From Burkholderiales bacterium (GTDB lineage Bacteria > Pseudomonadota > Gammaproteobacteria > Burkholderiales > SHXO01), in NCBI GenBank assembly GCA_020854105.1, contig JADZGB010000010.1, forward strand, positions 85,518 through 149,517: a stretch of DNA of 64,000 nt, in the 5' to 3' direction. The position numbers and the translations under genes were made by a program. Below, piece by piece: positions 17,040 to 25,613 of the stretch; position 1 is the stretch's first letter; every line of letters starts with the position of its first letter. The notes beneath the pieces were generated by a model that was given only the letters and a program-made list of their open reading frames with translations, did not search any database and was not told where the DNA came from.

Positions 17040-17951
17040 GTGTCCGGACAGGTACGAATCATCGGAGTGGCGACCGGCCGAGGGGCCGGTGACGAGGGCT
17101 GCCAGCGCGGCCCCGACGCGTTGCGCGCGCGCGGCCTCACCGCGCACCTGAACCAGGCCGGCGTGCCCGCACAGTGGCACGCCACACTGCGCACCAGCCA
17201 CGGACTCGCTCCGCTCGAGGCGGTGCGCCAGCTTTGCTCGCTTCAATCCCAGCACGTGCACCGCCTCGGCCGCAGCGGCTACTTTCCGCTGGTGCTGGGC
17301 GGGGACCACACGTGCGGCATCGGCACCTGGAGCGGCGCCGCTCGCACGCTGCGCACGCGCGGTGCGCTGGGCCTGGTGTGGATCGACGCGCACATGGACG
17401 CCCACGTGCCGTCCACCTCCCCGACTGGCAATCTGCACGGGATGCCGCTCGCCTGCCTGCTCGGCCATGGCGACGCACGCCTGTCCGCACTGGCCGGTGC
17501 GCCTGCGCTGCACCCCGAGCATCTGTGCCTGGTCGGCATCCGCAGCTACGAGGACGGCGAGGCGGCGCTGCTCGCGCGCCTGGGCGTTCGCGTCATCCAC
17601 ATCGACGAAGTCGAGCGGCGCGGGCTCGGTGCCGCGCTGGACGAGGCCATCGCCATCGCCACGCGCGGCACGGCGGGCTTCGGCCTGAGCATCGATCTCG
17701 ACGCGATCGATCCGGCGGATGCACCGGGCGTGGGCACGCCCGTGCCCGGCGGTCTGCGTGCCGGGGCCCTGCTCGCCGCACTCGCCGCACATTCCGCGGA
17801 TGCGCGCCTGTGCGCGCTGGAGATTGCCGAGTACAACCCGTTGCACGACGACGGGCGCACGGCGGCGCTGGCACAGCGTCTGGCAAGCACCGTTCTGTCG
17901 AGGGCCCGGGACGCCGCTCCGGAGCGCGCCTGGGACCGCGCCGTGGCGTGA
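17040..17951 (+). CDS. rocF: Arginase
   Basis: This 303-residue enzyme hydrolyses arginine to ornithine and urea. Manganese-binding motifs are present: GGDHTCGIGTWSG (about residues 84-96), WIDAHMDAH (about 117-125) and SIDLDAIDP (about 220-228). Asn in SPTGNLHGMPL fits the substrate-binding loop of true arginases. The start is GTG at 17040, with GAGGAGG about nine bases upstream; no in-frame ATG fits. It stands alone, convergent with the MscS gene. Arginase is favoured over agmatinase by the loop, but that is inference. Confidence 0.88.
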   Translation: MSGQVRIIGVATGRGAGDEGCQRGPDALRARGLTAHLNQAGVPAQWHATLRTSHGLAPLEAVRQLCSLQSQHVHRLGRSGYFPLVLGGDHTCGIGTWSGAARTLRTRGALGLVWIDAHMDAHVPSTSPTGNLHGMPLACLLGHGDARLSALAGAPALHPEHLCLVGIRSYEDGEAALLARLGVRVIHIDEVERRGLGAALDEAIAIATRGTAGFGLSIDLDAIDPADAPGVGTPVPGGLRAGALLAALAAHSADARLCALEIAEYNPLHDDGRTAALAQRLASTVLSRARDAAPERAWDRAVA

Positions 17952-18027
17952 GGCTTCGGGCGACGCGTCCCGGGCAGGCGGCCGCGGGGCAGGCAGAAGA
18001 TCCTGCGATCGCGCCGCAGAGAGGGCC

Positions 18028-18855
18028 TCAGGCGGCGCGCTCCAGCAGCCGGATTTCGCGCTGCGGCAGGGGTATGGCCACGCCCTGCGCGCGGAACGCC
18101 TCGATGATCGCCTGCCTGATCTCACCGGCCGCGGCCGTGTAGTCGGGCACCTTCACCCATGGGCGCACGCACAGTTCGATGCACGAGTCGCCCAGCGCGG
18201 TCACGGCGATCAACGGTTCCGGCGTGTGCAGCACGCGCGGGTTGGCGGCCAGCACCTCGCGCACGACGCGGATCGTCCGGTCCAGATCGCTGTCATAGGC
18301 CACGCCGACGACCGCATCGATCTGACGCATCTGCCCGAAGTTGTGCAGGATCTCGCCGACGATCCTGCGGTTGGGGATCATCACCTTGGACAGGTCGGGG
18401 TGCAGCAAAGTGGTGCTGAACAGCGTGATCAGCTTCACTTCACCCTCCTCGTCCACGATCGATATGTATTCGCCCACCCGGTACGGCCGAGTGAAGATGA
18501 TGGTCAGGCCCGCGGCGAGGTTGCCCAGCACCCCCTGCATCGCCAGCGCCACGCCCGCACCGGCGATGCCCAGGCCGGCGATCAGAGGCAGCAGCTCGAT
18601 GCCCAGGTTCTGCAGGGCCATGATGGCGAACAGCACGAGCACGACCAGCCGCACGATGCGCACGAGCAGCAGGCGGATGGTGATGTCCAGTTCCATGCGC
18701 TCGAGCATGCTCGACATCATGTTCCCGACCCAGCGTCCGACCATCACGCCGGCAACCAGGATCAACAGTGCAGCCAGCACCTTGGGTCCGAACTGGAAGG
18801 CGAGATCCAGCAGCCTGGTCTTCGCCTGTTCAATCACTTCGAGTTGTGTGTCCAT
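18028..18855 (-). CDS. Small-conductance mechanosensitive channel, MscS family
   Basis: This 275-residue protein has three predicted membrane spans, then the pore-lining helix rich in Gly and Ala (GLGIAGAGVALAMQGVLGNLAAGL). The beta domain (YRVGEYISI) and a cytoplasmic alpha/beta domain follow. It matches the length of E. coli MscS (286). It opens under membrane tension to release solutes on osmotic downshock. The final residues contain PLPQREIRLLE, typical of the family. Confidence 0.92.
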   Translation of the reverse strand: MDTQLEVIEQAKTRLLDLAFQFGPKVLAALLILVAGVMVGRWVGNMMSSMLERMELDITIRLLLVRIVRLVVLVLFAIMALQNLGIELLPLIAGLGIAGAGVALAMQGVLGNLAAGLTIIFTRPYRVGEYISIVDEEGEVKLITLFSTTLLHPDLSKVMIPNRRIVGEILHNFGQMRQIDAVVGVAYDSDLDRTIRVVREVLAANPRVLHTPEPLIAVTALGDSCIELCVRPWVKVPDYTAAAGEIRQAIIEAFRAQGVAIPLPQREIRLLERAA

Positions 18856-18943
18856 GGCAGCTCCCGGGACGAACTGCGCGGAATTCTACCGCCGTGACAG
18901 GGATTGCCGTCCCCGGTAACCTAGGCACGGAGGAGACACGAGG

Positions 18944-19465
18944 ATGAAATTCATCGGCCAGCTGCTGGGCCAGCACCTGCAGCGCTACCCGCTCATGCAG
19001 CTGGAGGACATCTACAAGCTGCTGCACCAGGCTGCGCTGGGCGCCGGGCACGCGGTCAGCAATCGCGATGCGGCGCTGGCGGCCCTGGAGAGCGAGTGCC
19101 GGTCGCTGGTCGCGGCGCCGGAAGAACCGCTGGTGGACCGAATCTCGCCGGACGGGCGGCTGGCGCGGGTGTATTTGCGTCCGTACATCGCACGGGAACA
19201 CGCAATCGGTGCGCTGGCGGACGCCTTCGTGCGCACGCCGCAGGTATGTCCTGCGGCGCCCGACAAGCTGGCCCGGTTCTGCGCCTGCCTGGGCGATCTG
19301 GCGGAGGCCGGCGGCATTGCGTTCACGCGCGCGCAGGTGAGCACATGGTTCGACGACATCGCCGCGCAGGGCTACCCGGCGGTGCATCACTCGCAGGCGT
19401 TCCGCGACGCCTACCGCCCCGCGTATCGCGTGGTGGCGGTGGAACTCCTGCCGGGTGTGGGTTGA
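18944..19465 (+). CDS. Conserved-looking hypothetical protein
   Basis: This 173-residue soluble protein is not recognised. It begins MKFIGQLLGQHLQRYPLMQLEDIYKLLHQAALGAGHA. Its stretch VYLRPYIAREHAIGALADAF suggests a compact alpha-helical fold, and it ends with PAYRVVAVELL. No signal peptide or membrane span is visible. A good site GGAGACACGAGG precedes the ATG. The next gene, a Bug-type binding protein, begins 24 bp downstream, so the two may share a transcript. I assign no function. Confidence 0.7.
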   Translation: MKFIGQLLGQHLQRYPLMQLEDIYKLLHQAALGAGHAVSNRDAALAALESECRSLVAAPEEPLVDRISPDGRLARVYLRPYIAREHAIGALADAFVRTPQVCPAAPDKLARFCACLGDLAEAGGIAFTRAQVSTWFDDIAAQGYPAVHHSQAFRDAYRPAYRVVAVELLPGVG

Positions 19466-19489
19466 CGACGTCGAGTCGTTGGAGGAAGC

Positions 19490-20467
19490 ATGCAACGTAG
19501 TTCGCGCGCTCGCGCCTGGCTGTGCGCTGCCCTGGTCGCGCTGTGCGCGGCGAGTGCACACGCGCAGTCCTATCCCGCACGCCCGATCAAGCTGGTCGTG
19601 CCCTTCCCCGCCGGCGGCACTACCGACATCGTCGGGCGCATCGTCGCGGAGTACGCGAGCCGGCGGCTGGGCCAGCAGATGATCGTGGAGAATCGGGCCG
19701 GCGCCGGCGGCAACATCGGCACCGAGCTGGTCAAGCGCGCGCCGGCCGATGGCTACACGTTGTCTTTGTGCACGATCGGCACCTGCGCGATCAACGGCAG
19801 CATCTACGCCAGGACCGGCTACGACGTGGCCCGGGACTTCGTCCCGGTCGCCCTGGTGGGCGGCGTGTCGAACGTGATGGTGGTCAATCCGCGCATGGCG
19901 GCGAAGACGGTGAAGGAACTGGTCGCAGTGGCCAAAGCCAGGCCCGATCAGCTCAGTTACGGCTCGGCCGGGTTCGGATCCTCGCCCCACCTGTCCGGCG
20001 AGTTGTTCAAGGCGATGGCTCGCGTGGAAATCACGCACGTGCCGTACAAGGGCGCCGCGCCGGTGATCGTGGATCTGCGCGGAGGCCAGATCGACCTGTA
20101 CTTCGACAACGCGCCGTCCATCCTCCCGCACGTAAAGTCCGGCGCGCTGCGCGCGCTCGCCACGACCGGGTCGAAGCGCTCCAGGTTGCTGCCCGACGTG
20201 CCAACGATGGAGGAAGCCGGCTTCCGCGGCTTCGTCGTCGAGCCGTGGTGGGGCGTCATGGCGCCGGCGAAGACGCCGCCGGCGGTGGTGGCGAAGCTCA
20301 ACCAGGTGATCAACGACCTGCTGAAGGATCCGGTGGTGCTCGAGCGCTTCGAACAGATCGATCTTGCCGCATGGGGCGGCACACCGAAACGCATGGGAGA
20401 CCTGATCCGGTCGGAGACGGCCAAGTGGGGCAGGCTGGTGCGTGAACGCGGCATCAAGGTCGAGTGA
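19490..20467 (+). CDS. Bug/TctC-family periplasmic solute-binding protein
   Basis: This 325-residue protein has a cleavable signal peptide (ending AASAHAQS). Typical Bug features are YPARPIKLVVPFPAGGTTDIVGRI, VENRAGAGGNIGTELV, the mid-protein SYGSAGFGSSPHL with HVPYKGAAP, and a C-terminal Arg-Glu-rich helix. Such proteins bind carboxylates or related small molecules for tripartite tricarboxylate transporters. No TctA gene is adjacent; the next gene is only a small membrane protein. A strong site GGAGGAAGC precedes the ATG. Bug proteins are very numerous in betaproteobacteria, so the ligand cannot be inferred. Confidence 0.92.
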   Translation: MQRSSRARAWLCAALVALCAASAHAQSYPARPIKLVVPFPAGGTTDIVGRIVAEYASRRLGQQMIVENRAGAGGNIGTELVKRAPADGYTLSLCTIGTCAINGSIYARTGYDVARDFVPVALVGGVSNVMVVNPRMAAKTVKELVAVAKARPDQLSYGSAGFGSSPHLSGELFKAMARVEITHVPYKGAAPVIVDLRGGQIDLYFDNAPSILPHVKSGALRALATTGSKRSRLLPDVPTMEEAGFRGFVVEPWWGVMAPAKTPPAVVAKLNQVINDLLKDPVVLERFEQIDLAAWGGTPKRMGDLIRSETAKWGRLVRERGIKVE

Positions 20468-20468
20468 C

Positions 20469-20699
20469 GTGCGTATCCCTCCACAGCTGATCGTCATGGA
20501 CCTCGTGGGCACGCTCCTGGCCGCTATCGGCCTTGCCGGCCTGCTCATGGACCTGTCGCACGTCATCCCGCAGTTCAAGGACCGCGACGTCGCCGGCATG
20601 GTGGCCGGTACCGGCTTCGCGCTGATGACCTTCTCCATCCTGAAGATCGTGCGCATCTTGCGCGAACGCCGCATGCAGCCGCCAGGCAGCCCGCAGTGA
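20469..20699 (+). CDS. Small membrane protein downstream of the Bug protein
   Basis: This protein of about 76 residues has two predicted membrane helices (LVGTLLAAIGLAGLLM and MVAGTGFALMTFSILKIVRIL) and a basic C-terminus. The GTG at 20469 almost abuts the preceding stop; an ATG at 20496 would shorten it by nine residues. The spacing suggests cotranscription. It is too short to be the TctB membrane subunit (usually about 150 residues), and no function is assigned. Confidence 0.6.
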   Translation: MRIPPQLIVMDLVGTLLAAIGLAGLLMDLSHVIPQFKDRDVAGMVAGTGFALMTFSILKIVRILRERRMQPPGSPQ

Positions 20700-20860
20700 G
20701 GTGCATGGCGCTCGGGACCGTTCTCAAAAGCCCGGTCCGATCGGTTGCCGGCGCACGCTCGCTGCCCTTCCTGCCCGAACCGCGCGGGCGTGATGGTGCA
20801 GCGCAGCGCGCCAGACTTGGCACGGCGGAGTAGAGTGTCGCCCGTCAGGAGGATCCGATC

Positions 20861-21631
20861 ATGATGAGCGACCGCCAGCGCCAGTTCCGCGAGGAGTACA
20901 AGTCGCAGATCAGCCCGCTGTACAACGGCCTGGTGCACGTGGGCGTGATGTACGCGGTGGGCATCGCGGTGATCGCGTGGTGCCTGATGCGCATGCAGAA
21001 CGCGACCTGGGAGTGGGCGCTGGTGATCCCGGTCTTCGCGTTCTCCAACCTGTTCGAGTGGTGGATCCACAAGTACGTGATGCACCGGCTGATCGACGTC
21101 TGGGCACTGCGCGCGATCTACGATCGGCACACCCGCCAGCATCACCAGTACTTCACCAACAACGAGATGACGGTCGATTCCGCGCGCGAGTTCCGCATCA
21201 TCTTCTTTCCCTGGCGGGCGCTGATCACGTTCATCGGCCTCGGCGCGCCGTTCGCGCTGGCACTGGGCTGGCTGATCAACCCCAATGCCGGCTACGTGCT
21301 GATCGTCACCATCGTCGGCCAGTACCTGATCTACGAGACCTTCCACTACTGCTGCCACGTCCACGAGAACTGGTTCGTGCGCAACGTGCCGTTCGTCAAC
21401 ACCATCCGGCGCCACCACACCGCCCACCACGACCAGGGCATCATGATGGACCGCAACATGAACCTCACCTTCCCCATCGCCGACTGGCTGATGGGCACCA
21501 GCGACCTCGATCGCGGCCTGCTCGGCCACCTGTTCAACGGCTACAGCGAGAAGTACATCAAGCCGGAACTGAAGCCGATCATCGAACGGCACACGCTGCG
21601 GCCGGGAAAGCTGCGAGAGCAGGCAGCCTAG
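20861..21631 (+). CDS. Fatty acid hydroxylase / sterol desaturase superfamily membrane protein
   Basis: This 256-residue integral membrane protein carries the histidine boxes of non-haem diiron hydroxylases: HKYVMH (about 66-71), HTRQHH (about 87-92), HYCCHVH and RRHHTAHHD. Several hydrophobic spans lie between them. The family uses oxygen to hydroxylate or desaturate lipids or carotenoids; the substrate is unknown here. The ATG has AGGAGGA about eight bases upstream. It is convergent with the cyclase-family gene. Confidence 0.82.
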   Translation: MMSDRQRQFREEYKSQISPLYNGLVHVGVMYAVGIAVIAWCLMRMQNATWEWALVIPVFAFSNLFEWWIHKYVMHRLIDVWALRAIYDRHTRQHHQYFTNNEMTVDSAREFRIIFFPWRALITFIGLGAPFALALGWLINPNAGYVLIVTIVGQYLIYETFHYCCHVHENWFVRNVPFVNTIRRHHTAHHDQGIMMDRNMNLTFPIADWLMGTSDLDRGLLGHLFNGYSEKYIKPELKPIIERHTLRPGKLREQAA

Positions 21632-21640
21632 GTTCCTGCC

Positions 21641-21670
21641 GCCGTCCCGGGGCAGGTCGCGACCCGGCGC
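21641..21670. repeat. Degenerate REP-like palindrome
   Basis: The sequence around CCGTCCCGGGGCAGGTCGCG resembles the REP-like family seen at 23882, 34004, 48134 and 60126, but its stem is poorly conserved. It lies in the gap between two convergent genes, as most of the other copies do. Confidence 0.4.
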
Positions 21671-21685
21671 GAGCCCCGCCCTCCC

Positions 21686-22660
21686 CTACGGCTTGACCGG
21701 AATCGCCATCGGACGCAGGGGCGATGCGGTTCCGCCGCGCAGTTTCAGCGGCGATGCGATGAACAGGAACTCGTACACCTGATCAGTCGACAATTCCTCG
21801 AGCCACATCGCCTCGAGCAGCGACACGCCCTGCTCCGCCTGCAGGTAGCTGTGCACCGGCACGAAATTCTCGGGATCCTTGGACGGGAAGTGCTCCACAC
21901 CGAAGTTGTCGGCGCCCACGACCATGGCCTTCTGTCCTTCCACCAGCCACTGCGCGGCTTCCAGGCTCAGTCCCGGCTGATCGGCCAGGCGGTACTTGGC
22001 CTCATCGGGCCACAGCTTCATGACGCCGGTCCGGATCAGGACCACGTCGCCAGGACGCAGCGTCGTTGCCTGCGCCTTCAGCGCCTGCTGCAGGTCCGCA
22101 ACGGTGATCGCGTAGGACATGGGCAGGTGCGTCATGCTCTTCGAGCGGGCGACGTCGATGAGCACGCCGCGTGCGACGATGTGCGGATACTTGTCAACGC
22201 CCGACTTGGTCCACCCCCGCACGCCGAGCGCATCCCTGGCGCTCACCTGGTTCCAGATCTGGCCACGCAGCCCGAAATGGTTGAGCGCGTCGATGTGGGT
22301 ACCCGTGTGCGTGTACATCGAAACCGCGTCGCCCGAGTAGGACAGCAGTTCCTTGCTCGGATCCCGCGCAGGCGTGTGGGTCATGAAGATCTGAAAGGTA
22401 GGATCGCCGAACGGTGCGCAGCAGGTCGGCATGCCCACGAACAGATCGACCGCGAGATCGTAGATCCTGCCGCTCGCGATGCGACGCAGAACGTCGAATC
22501 GCGACGCCTCCGTCATCATGTTCAGCGTGCCGATCTCGTCGGCAGCGCCCCATGGGCTCTTCGCCGCGACGTTCTTGGCGATCTGGGCATTCGTCTGTCC
22601 TGCCAGGAGTCCGAACCCAAGCGCAGCCGCAACTGCCAACCACCGCTTACGTGATTTCAT
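21686..22660 (-). CDS. Cyclase-family (kynurenine formamidase-like) hydrolase, exported
   Basis: This 324-residue protein has a signal peptide ending LLAGQTNAQ and the metal-binding signature HTGTHIDALNHFG (about residues 120-132). That signature is typical of the cyclase/isatin hydrolase/kynurenine formamidase family (HxGTHxDxxxH). Members are manganese- or zinc-dependent hydrolases acting on amides or lactones. The ATG at 22660 was chosen because GAGGAG lies just upstream and it gives a normal signal peptide. Substrate is unknown. Confidence 0.83.
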   Translation of the reverse strand: MKSRKRWLAVAAALGFGLLAGQTNAQIAKNVAAKSPWGAADEIGTLNMMTEASRFDVLRRIASGRIYDLAVDLFVGMPTCCAPFGDPTFQIFMTHTPARDPSKELLSYSGDAVSMYTHTGTHIDALNHFGLRGQIWNQVSARDALGVRGWTKSGVDKYPHIVARGVLIDVARSKSMTHLPMSYAITVADLQQALKAQATTLRPGDVVLIRTGVMKLWPDEAKYRLADQPGLSLEAAQWLVEGQKAMVVGADNFGVEHFPSKDPENFVPVHSYLQAEQGVSLLEAMWLEELSTDQVYEFLFIASPLKLRGGTASPLRPMAIPVKP

Positions 22661-22903
22661 CGTGCGTCTCCTCCTCGTGTGGGTCAGCATATTTGTCGTG
22701 CCGGCCGTGCTGACAGCGGCCTAGCGTAGCGCGATCGACGATACTCTGCAGCCTTGCCGAGGGGCGATCCTGGCGCGAGTTGACCGAACACGCCAGGCAA
22801 TGGAAGATCGACCGCGGGCTGCAGGACCGACCGGTGCCGCCTTCGCGCGCGGCCGGGTCGGCAGCGCCATTCATTCGTACTCACACGCCAAGGAGCGCGC
22901 GCA

Positions 22904-23875
22904 ATGCCTCTCTCGGTCGGCACCTTCAATCTGAACAACCTGTTCTCGCGCTACAACTTCCAGGCGGAGATCGCCGCCCTGCCTCCGCACGAGGCCGGCG
23001 GCATAGAGCTGACCTTCGCACCGGGCAGCGTACAGGCGCGCACGTTCATGGGCCGTCTGGTCAAGGCCAAGGATCCGGGCGAGACCGCGCAGATCGCGCG
23101 GCGCATCCGGGGGATGGACATCGACGTTCTCGCCGTGCAGGAGGTAGAGCACATCGAGATCCTGCGCGCGTTCAACCGCGACCACCTGGGCGGTCTCTAT
23201 CAGCACCTCGCGTTGATCGAGGGTAACGATCCACGGATGATCGACGTCGCCGTTCTCTCCAAGCTTCCTCTCGGCCCGATCGTCTCGTATCAGACTGCCA
23301 GTCACCCGGACGCCCCCAATGAGCGCGTCTTCAGCCGCGACCTCGTCGCCGTCAGGGTGCTGGATGCGCAGGGCAACAGGCTTCTAACGCTATACAACAC
23401 GCATCTGAAGAGCCACTACGTCGCCGCCGGCGTGGACGAGGAGGCGGGCGCGGTACGTGCGAGCCTGCGCCGGCGCAGGCAGGCGGAGACGATCGCCCGC
23501 ATCCTCCCCGCCGAGGAACGGCGCGGCGCGCGATACATGCTCGTCGGCGACATGAACGACCCTCCGGACAGCCCGGATCTGGCACCCATGCTCGTAGCCG
23601 ACGGCGAGCCCTTGCTCGACGGCCTCGCGAAGCCCGTGGAGACACGCCCCGCCAAGCCGGAGACGCCTGGCCAGGGCCCGGGCCCCGCAACGATGGCGTG
23701 GACGCATCGATTCAATCCACAGGGGGCAGCATCACCCGAATATGCACTGTTCGACCAGATCTGGCTGTCCAGGGCGCTCGCTCCGCGCCTGCGATCGGCG
23801 CACATCGACCGGCGAACCCGGCACGGCGGAGACGGCTCCGATCACGATCCGGCGTGGGTGGTGCTGGATCTGTAG
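22904..23875 (+). CDS. Endonuclease/exonuclease/phosphatase-family hydrolase
   Basis: This 323-residue protein belongs to the EEP superfamily. It shows GTFNLNNLFSRYNF at the N-terminus, DIDVLAVQEVEH (metal-binding Glu, about residue 80), an NTHLKSHY catalytic stretch, GDMNDPPDSPDL and C-terminal GSDHDPAWV. Such enzymes cut phosphodiester bonds in DNA, inositol phosphates or lipids, and the substrate is not clear. No signal peptide is seen. AAGGAG precedes the ATG. A REP-like palindrome follows the stop. Confidence 0.85.
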   Translation: MPLSVGTFNLNNLFSRYNFQAEIAALPPHEAGGIELTFAPGSVQARTFMGRLVKAKDPGETAQIARRIRGMDIDVLAVQEVEHIEILRAFNRDHLGGLYQHLALIEGNDPRMIDVAVLSKLPLGPIVSYQTASHPDAPNERVFSRDLVAVRVLDAQGNRLLTLYNTHLKSHYVAAGVDEEAGAVRASLRRRRQAETIARILPAEERRGARYMLVGDMNDPPDSPDLAPMLVADGEPLLDGLAKPVETRPAKPETPGQGPGPATMAWTHRFNPQGAASPEYALFDQIWLSRALAPRLRSAHIDRRTRHGGDGSDHDPAWVVLDL

Positions 23876-23881
23876 TGACCT

Positions 23882-23916
23882 CGTCGCCCCGGCGCAAGCC
23901 GGGGCGCAGCACGAAC
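23882..23916. repeat. REP-like palindrome, copy with CCCCGGC/GCCGGGG stem
   Basis: This hairpin, core CGTCGCCCCGGCGCAAGCC, begins seven bases after the stop of the EEP gene in a convergent gap. Compared with the copies at 48134 and 60126, the outer stem pair has changed from T-A to C-G on both sides, so pairing is kept. Confidence 0.7.
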
Positions 23917-23948
23917 GAAAGGGCGGTTCGCAACCTGAATTCCGGCTT

Positions 23949-24392
23949 CTACTTCTCCGCCTTCCCGTGCATGACCATGATTGTCTGCTGCATGAGCGCG
24001 ATGAGCGTCTCTTGCCCGTTTCGGAGCGCGAACACGTCGGCCCTGGTCACGATCAGCGTCCTGCCCGGTCGGATCACCTGCCCGCGCGCGACGAGTTGCT
24101 CTCCGTCGGCGGGCGTCACCAGATTCAACTGGTACTCGACGGTCAGGACCGACGCGTTGGCGGGTACCATCGTCATCGCCGCGAAGCCGCCAGCCGAATC
24201 GGCGATCATGCCGACCACGCCACCATGAACGAAACCGTGCTGCTGCTCCACGCCATCCCAGTGCGGAACATGAATCTCGGTGCGTCCGTGTTCGATCACG
24301 GGCAGGGTGGCGCGGATCAGATGCATCGCGCTCTGCCTGTCGAAGCTGGCAGCAACGGATCTGGCGAAGTCCGGATTGGCGATACGATTCAT
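23949..24392 (-). CDS. PaaI-like hotdog thioesterase
   Basis: This 147-residue single hotdog-domain protein contains GFVHGGVVGMIADSAGGFAAMT (about residues 53-74), the signature of PaaI/YdiI-type thioesterases, then ASVLTVEYQLNLVTPA. It probably hydrolyses acyl- or phenylacyl-CoA. The frame is open upstream, but family similarity begins at the ATG at 24392. It is convergent with the EEP gene and lies downstream of the PhzF-like gene on the same strand. Confidence 0.82.
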   Translation of the reverse strand: MNRIANPDFARSVAASFDRQSAMHLIRATLPVIEHGRTEIHVPHWDGVEQQHGFVHGGVVGMIADSAGGFAAMTMVPANASVLTVEYQLNLVTPADGEQLVARGQVIRPGRTLIVTRADVFALRNGQETLIALMQQTIMVMHGKAEK

Positions 24393-24456
24393 GCAGCTCG
24401 GCTCCGCACTGCAGGGCAGGCAACGATGCGATCGGCAGCATCGCGCAATGGCGTGT

Positions 24457-25332
24457 TCAGCATCGCAGTGTCCCGTCGATGCAGGTGACGCACGTACCAC
24501 CCAGGATGATCCGTCCGCCGGCATCCATCCGGACTTCGATGCGCCCGTCCCGGCCCACGCACTGGCCTTGCGCGGCAATGTAGGCCGTGTCCGCTGCGGG
24601 CAGCAATCCGCGCTCGCGCTGGAACACCGCCACGCTGCCATTGCCGCTGCCGCAGACCGGATCTTCGTCGACTCCGCAGGATGGGGCAAAGGAACGAACC
24701 TCGATCCCCGCGTCGCCGGATGCGTGTGGCGCGAACACCGTGACGCCGGTCACACCAAGGCGCCGCTCGAAGGCCGCAGAGCGGGCGAAATCCGGCTTCA
24801 GGGCCAGCAGGTCTGCCACGCTGGACAGCTGCGCGACAATCCACACCGGCCCCACATCGACCATGGCTGGCGCCACCTCGCGGACCACGGCGTGACCGAG
24901 GATCGCTTCCAGCTCATCGACATCGGCGCTCTTCAGGGGCTTCACCACCGCAGGCGGCAGGGCGAACCTGAGGCGACGCCGCTCCCCTTCGCCGTGCACC
25001 GCGAGTTCCACCAGGCCCACGCCGCACTCCTGCACGAAGCGTCCGCCGCGCGGCTGCACCCTGCCCGCTTCCAGCGCCGCATGGGCACTGCCCAGGGTGG
25101 GATGCCCCGCGAACGGCAGTTCGCTGCGCGGCGTGAAGATCCGAAGACGATAGTCGGCGTCGGCTGTAGTGGGTGGCAGCAGAAAGGTGGTCTCGGACAG
25201 GTTGGTCCAGCGGGCGATGTGCTGCATGGTAGACGTATCCAGCCCGTCCGCGTCGAGGACCACGGCGACCGGGTTGCCCAGAAGAGGCCTGGAGGTGAAC
25301 ACGTCCACCACCTTGTAGTCTCTGCCTTTCAA
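24457..25332 (-). CDS. PhzF-family isomerase/epimerase
   Basis: This protein of about 291 residues has the duplicated diaminopimelate-epimerase-like fold of PhzF: VDVFTSRPLLGNPVAVVL, the catalytic Glu in LSETTFLLPP (about residue 43), AGHPTLGSAHA and, in the second half, CGVDEDPVCGSGNGS. Substrate is unknown; most homologues are not in phenazine clusters. The likely start is TTG at 25332, because GGAGG sits five bases before it; the GTG at 25338 lies inside that ribosome-binding site. Confidence 0.87.
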   Translation of the reverse strand: MKGRDYKVVDVFTSRPLLGNPVAVVLDADGLDTSTMQHIARWTNLSETTFLLPPTTADADYRLRIFTPRSELPFAGHPTLGSAHAALEAGRVQPRGGRFVQECGVGLVELAVHGEGERRRLRFALPPAVVKPLKSADVDELEAILGHAVVREVAPAMVDVGPVWIVAQLSSVADLLALKPDFARSAAFERRLGVTGVTVFAPHASGDAGIEVRSFAPSCGVDEDPVCGSGNGSVAVFQRERGLLPAADTAYIAAQGQCVGRDGRIEVRMDAGGRIILGGTCVTCIDGTLRC

Positions 25333-25385
25333 GTTCACCTCCGTTCAGAATCGACAGTCCGCATGCATGCCAGGCCGTCGCCCGC

Positions 25386-25416
25386 TTGACGGCTCCATGC
25401 GTCTTCGTGCTACAGT
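25386..25416 (+). promoter_or_regulatory. Candidate promoter of the aromatic attenuator/DAHP synthase unit
   Basis: TTGACG at 25386-25391 (five of six matches to the -35 consensus) and TACAGT at 25411-25416 (four of six to the -10) are 19 bases apart, slightly wide. Transcription would start near 25423, essentially at the leader-peptide ATG at 25424, leaving no room for a ribosome-binding site. Confidence 0.5.
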
Positions 25417-25423
25417 CGCCGGC

Positions 25424-25498
25424 ATGATCCTGTTCGCCTGCTTTGGCTACCACTTTTGGTTCTCGCACCGCATCGGCGGAGGAGAGGCAAGCGCGTAA
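25424..25498 (+). CDS. Aromatic-rich attenuator leader peptide of the DAHP synthase gene
   Basis: This 24-residue peptide reads MILFACFGYHFWFSHRIGGG and ends EASA. It contains four Phe, one Tyr and one Trp in ten residues (positions 4-13). Ribosome stalling at these codons under aromatic amino-acid shortage would control the terminator at 25529-25558. A candidate antiterminator is CGGCGG at 25474-25479, inside the leader ORF, pairing with CCGCCG at 25530-25535. No ribosome-binding site is visible, and the predicted transcript start is at or next to the ATG, so translation may be leaderless. It was found by reading the region by eye. Confidence 0.85.
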   Translation: MILFACFGYHFWFSHRIGGGEASA

Positions 25499-25528
25499 CC
25501 ACACACGAGCGACACCGAATCCAGAATA

Positions 25529-25558
25529 ACCGCCGGCAAGCCCCGGCGGTTTTTTTTT
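25529..25558 (+). terminator. Attenuator (rho-independent) terminator before the DAHP synthase gene
   Basis: A perfect 8-bp stem ACCGCCGG/CCGGCGGT with a six-base loop is followed by an unbroken run of nine T. It lies 30 bases after the leader-peptide stop and 55 bases before the structural gene, exactly as in classical amino-acid attenuators. Confidence 0.9.
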
Positions 25559-25613
25559 GTCCGGCCGGAACCGGCGAGCCCGGCAAACGTTGACGATCAG
25601 GAGTACCAATGCC

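Noticed and set aside
20714..20738. GGACCG/CGGTCC hairpin after the small membrane protein
   Set aside because: Short 6-bp stem with a large loop and no T-run, so not a convincing terminator.
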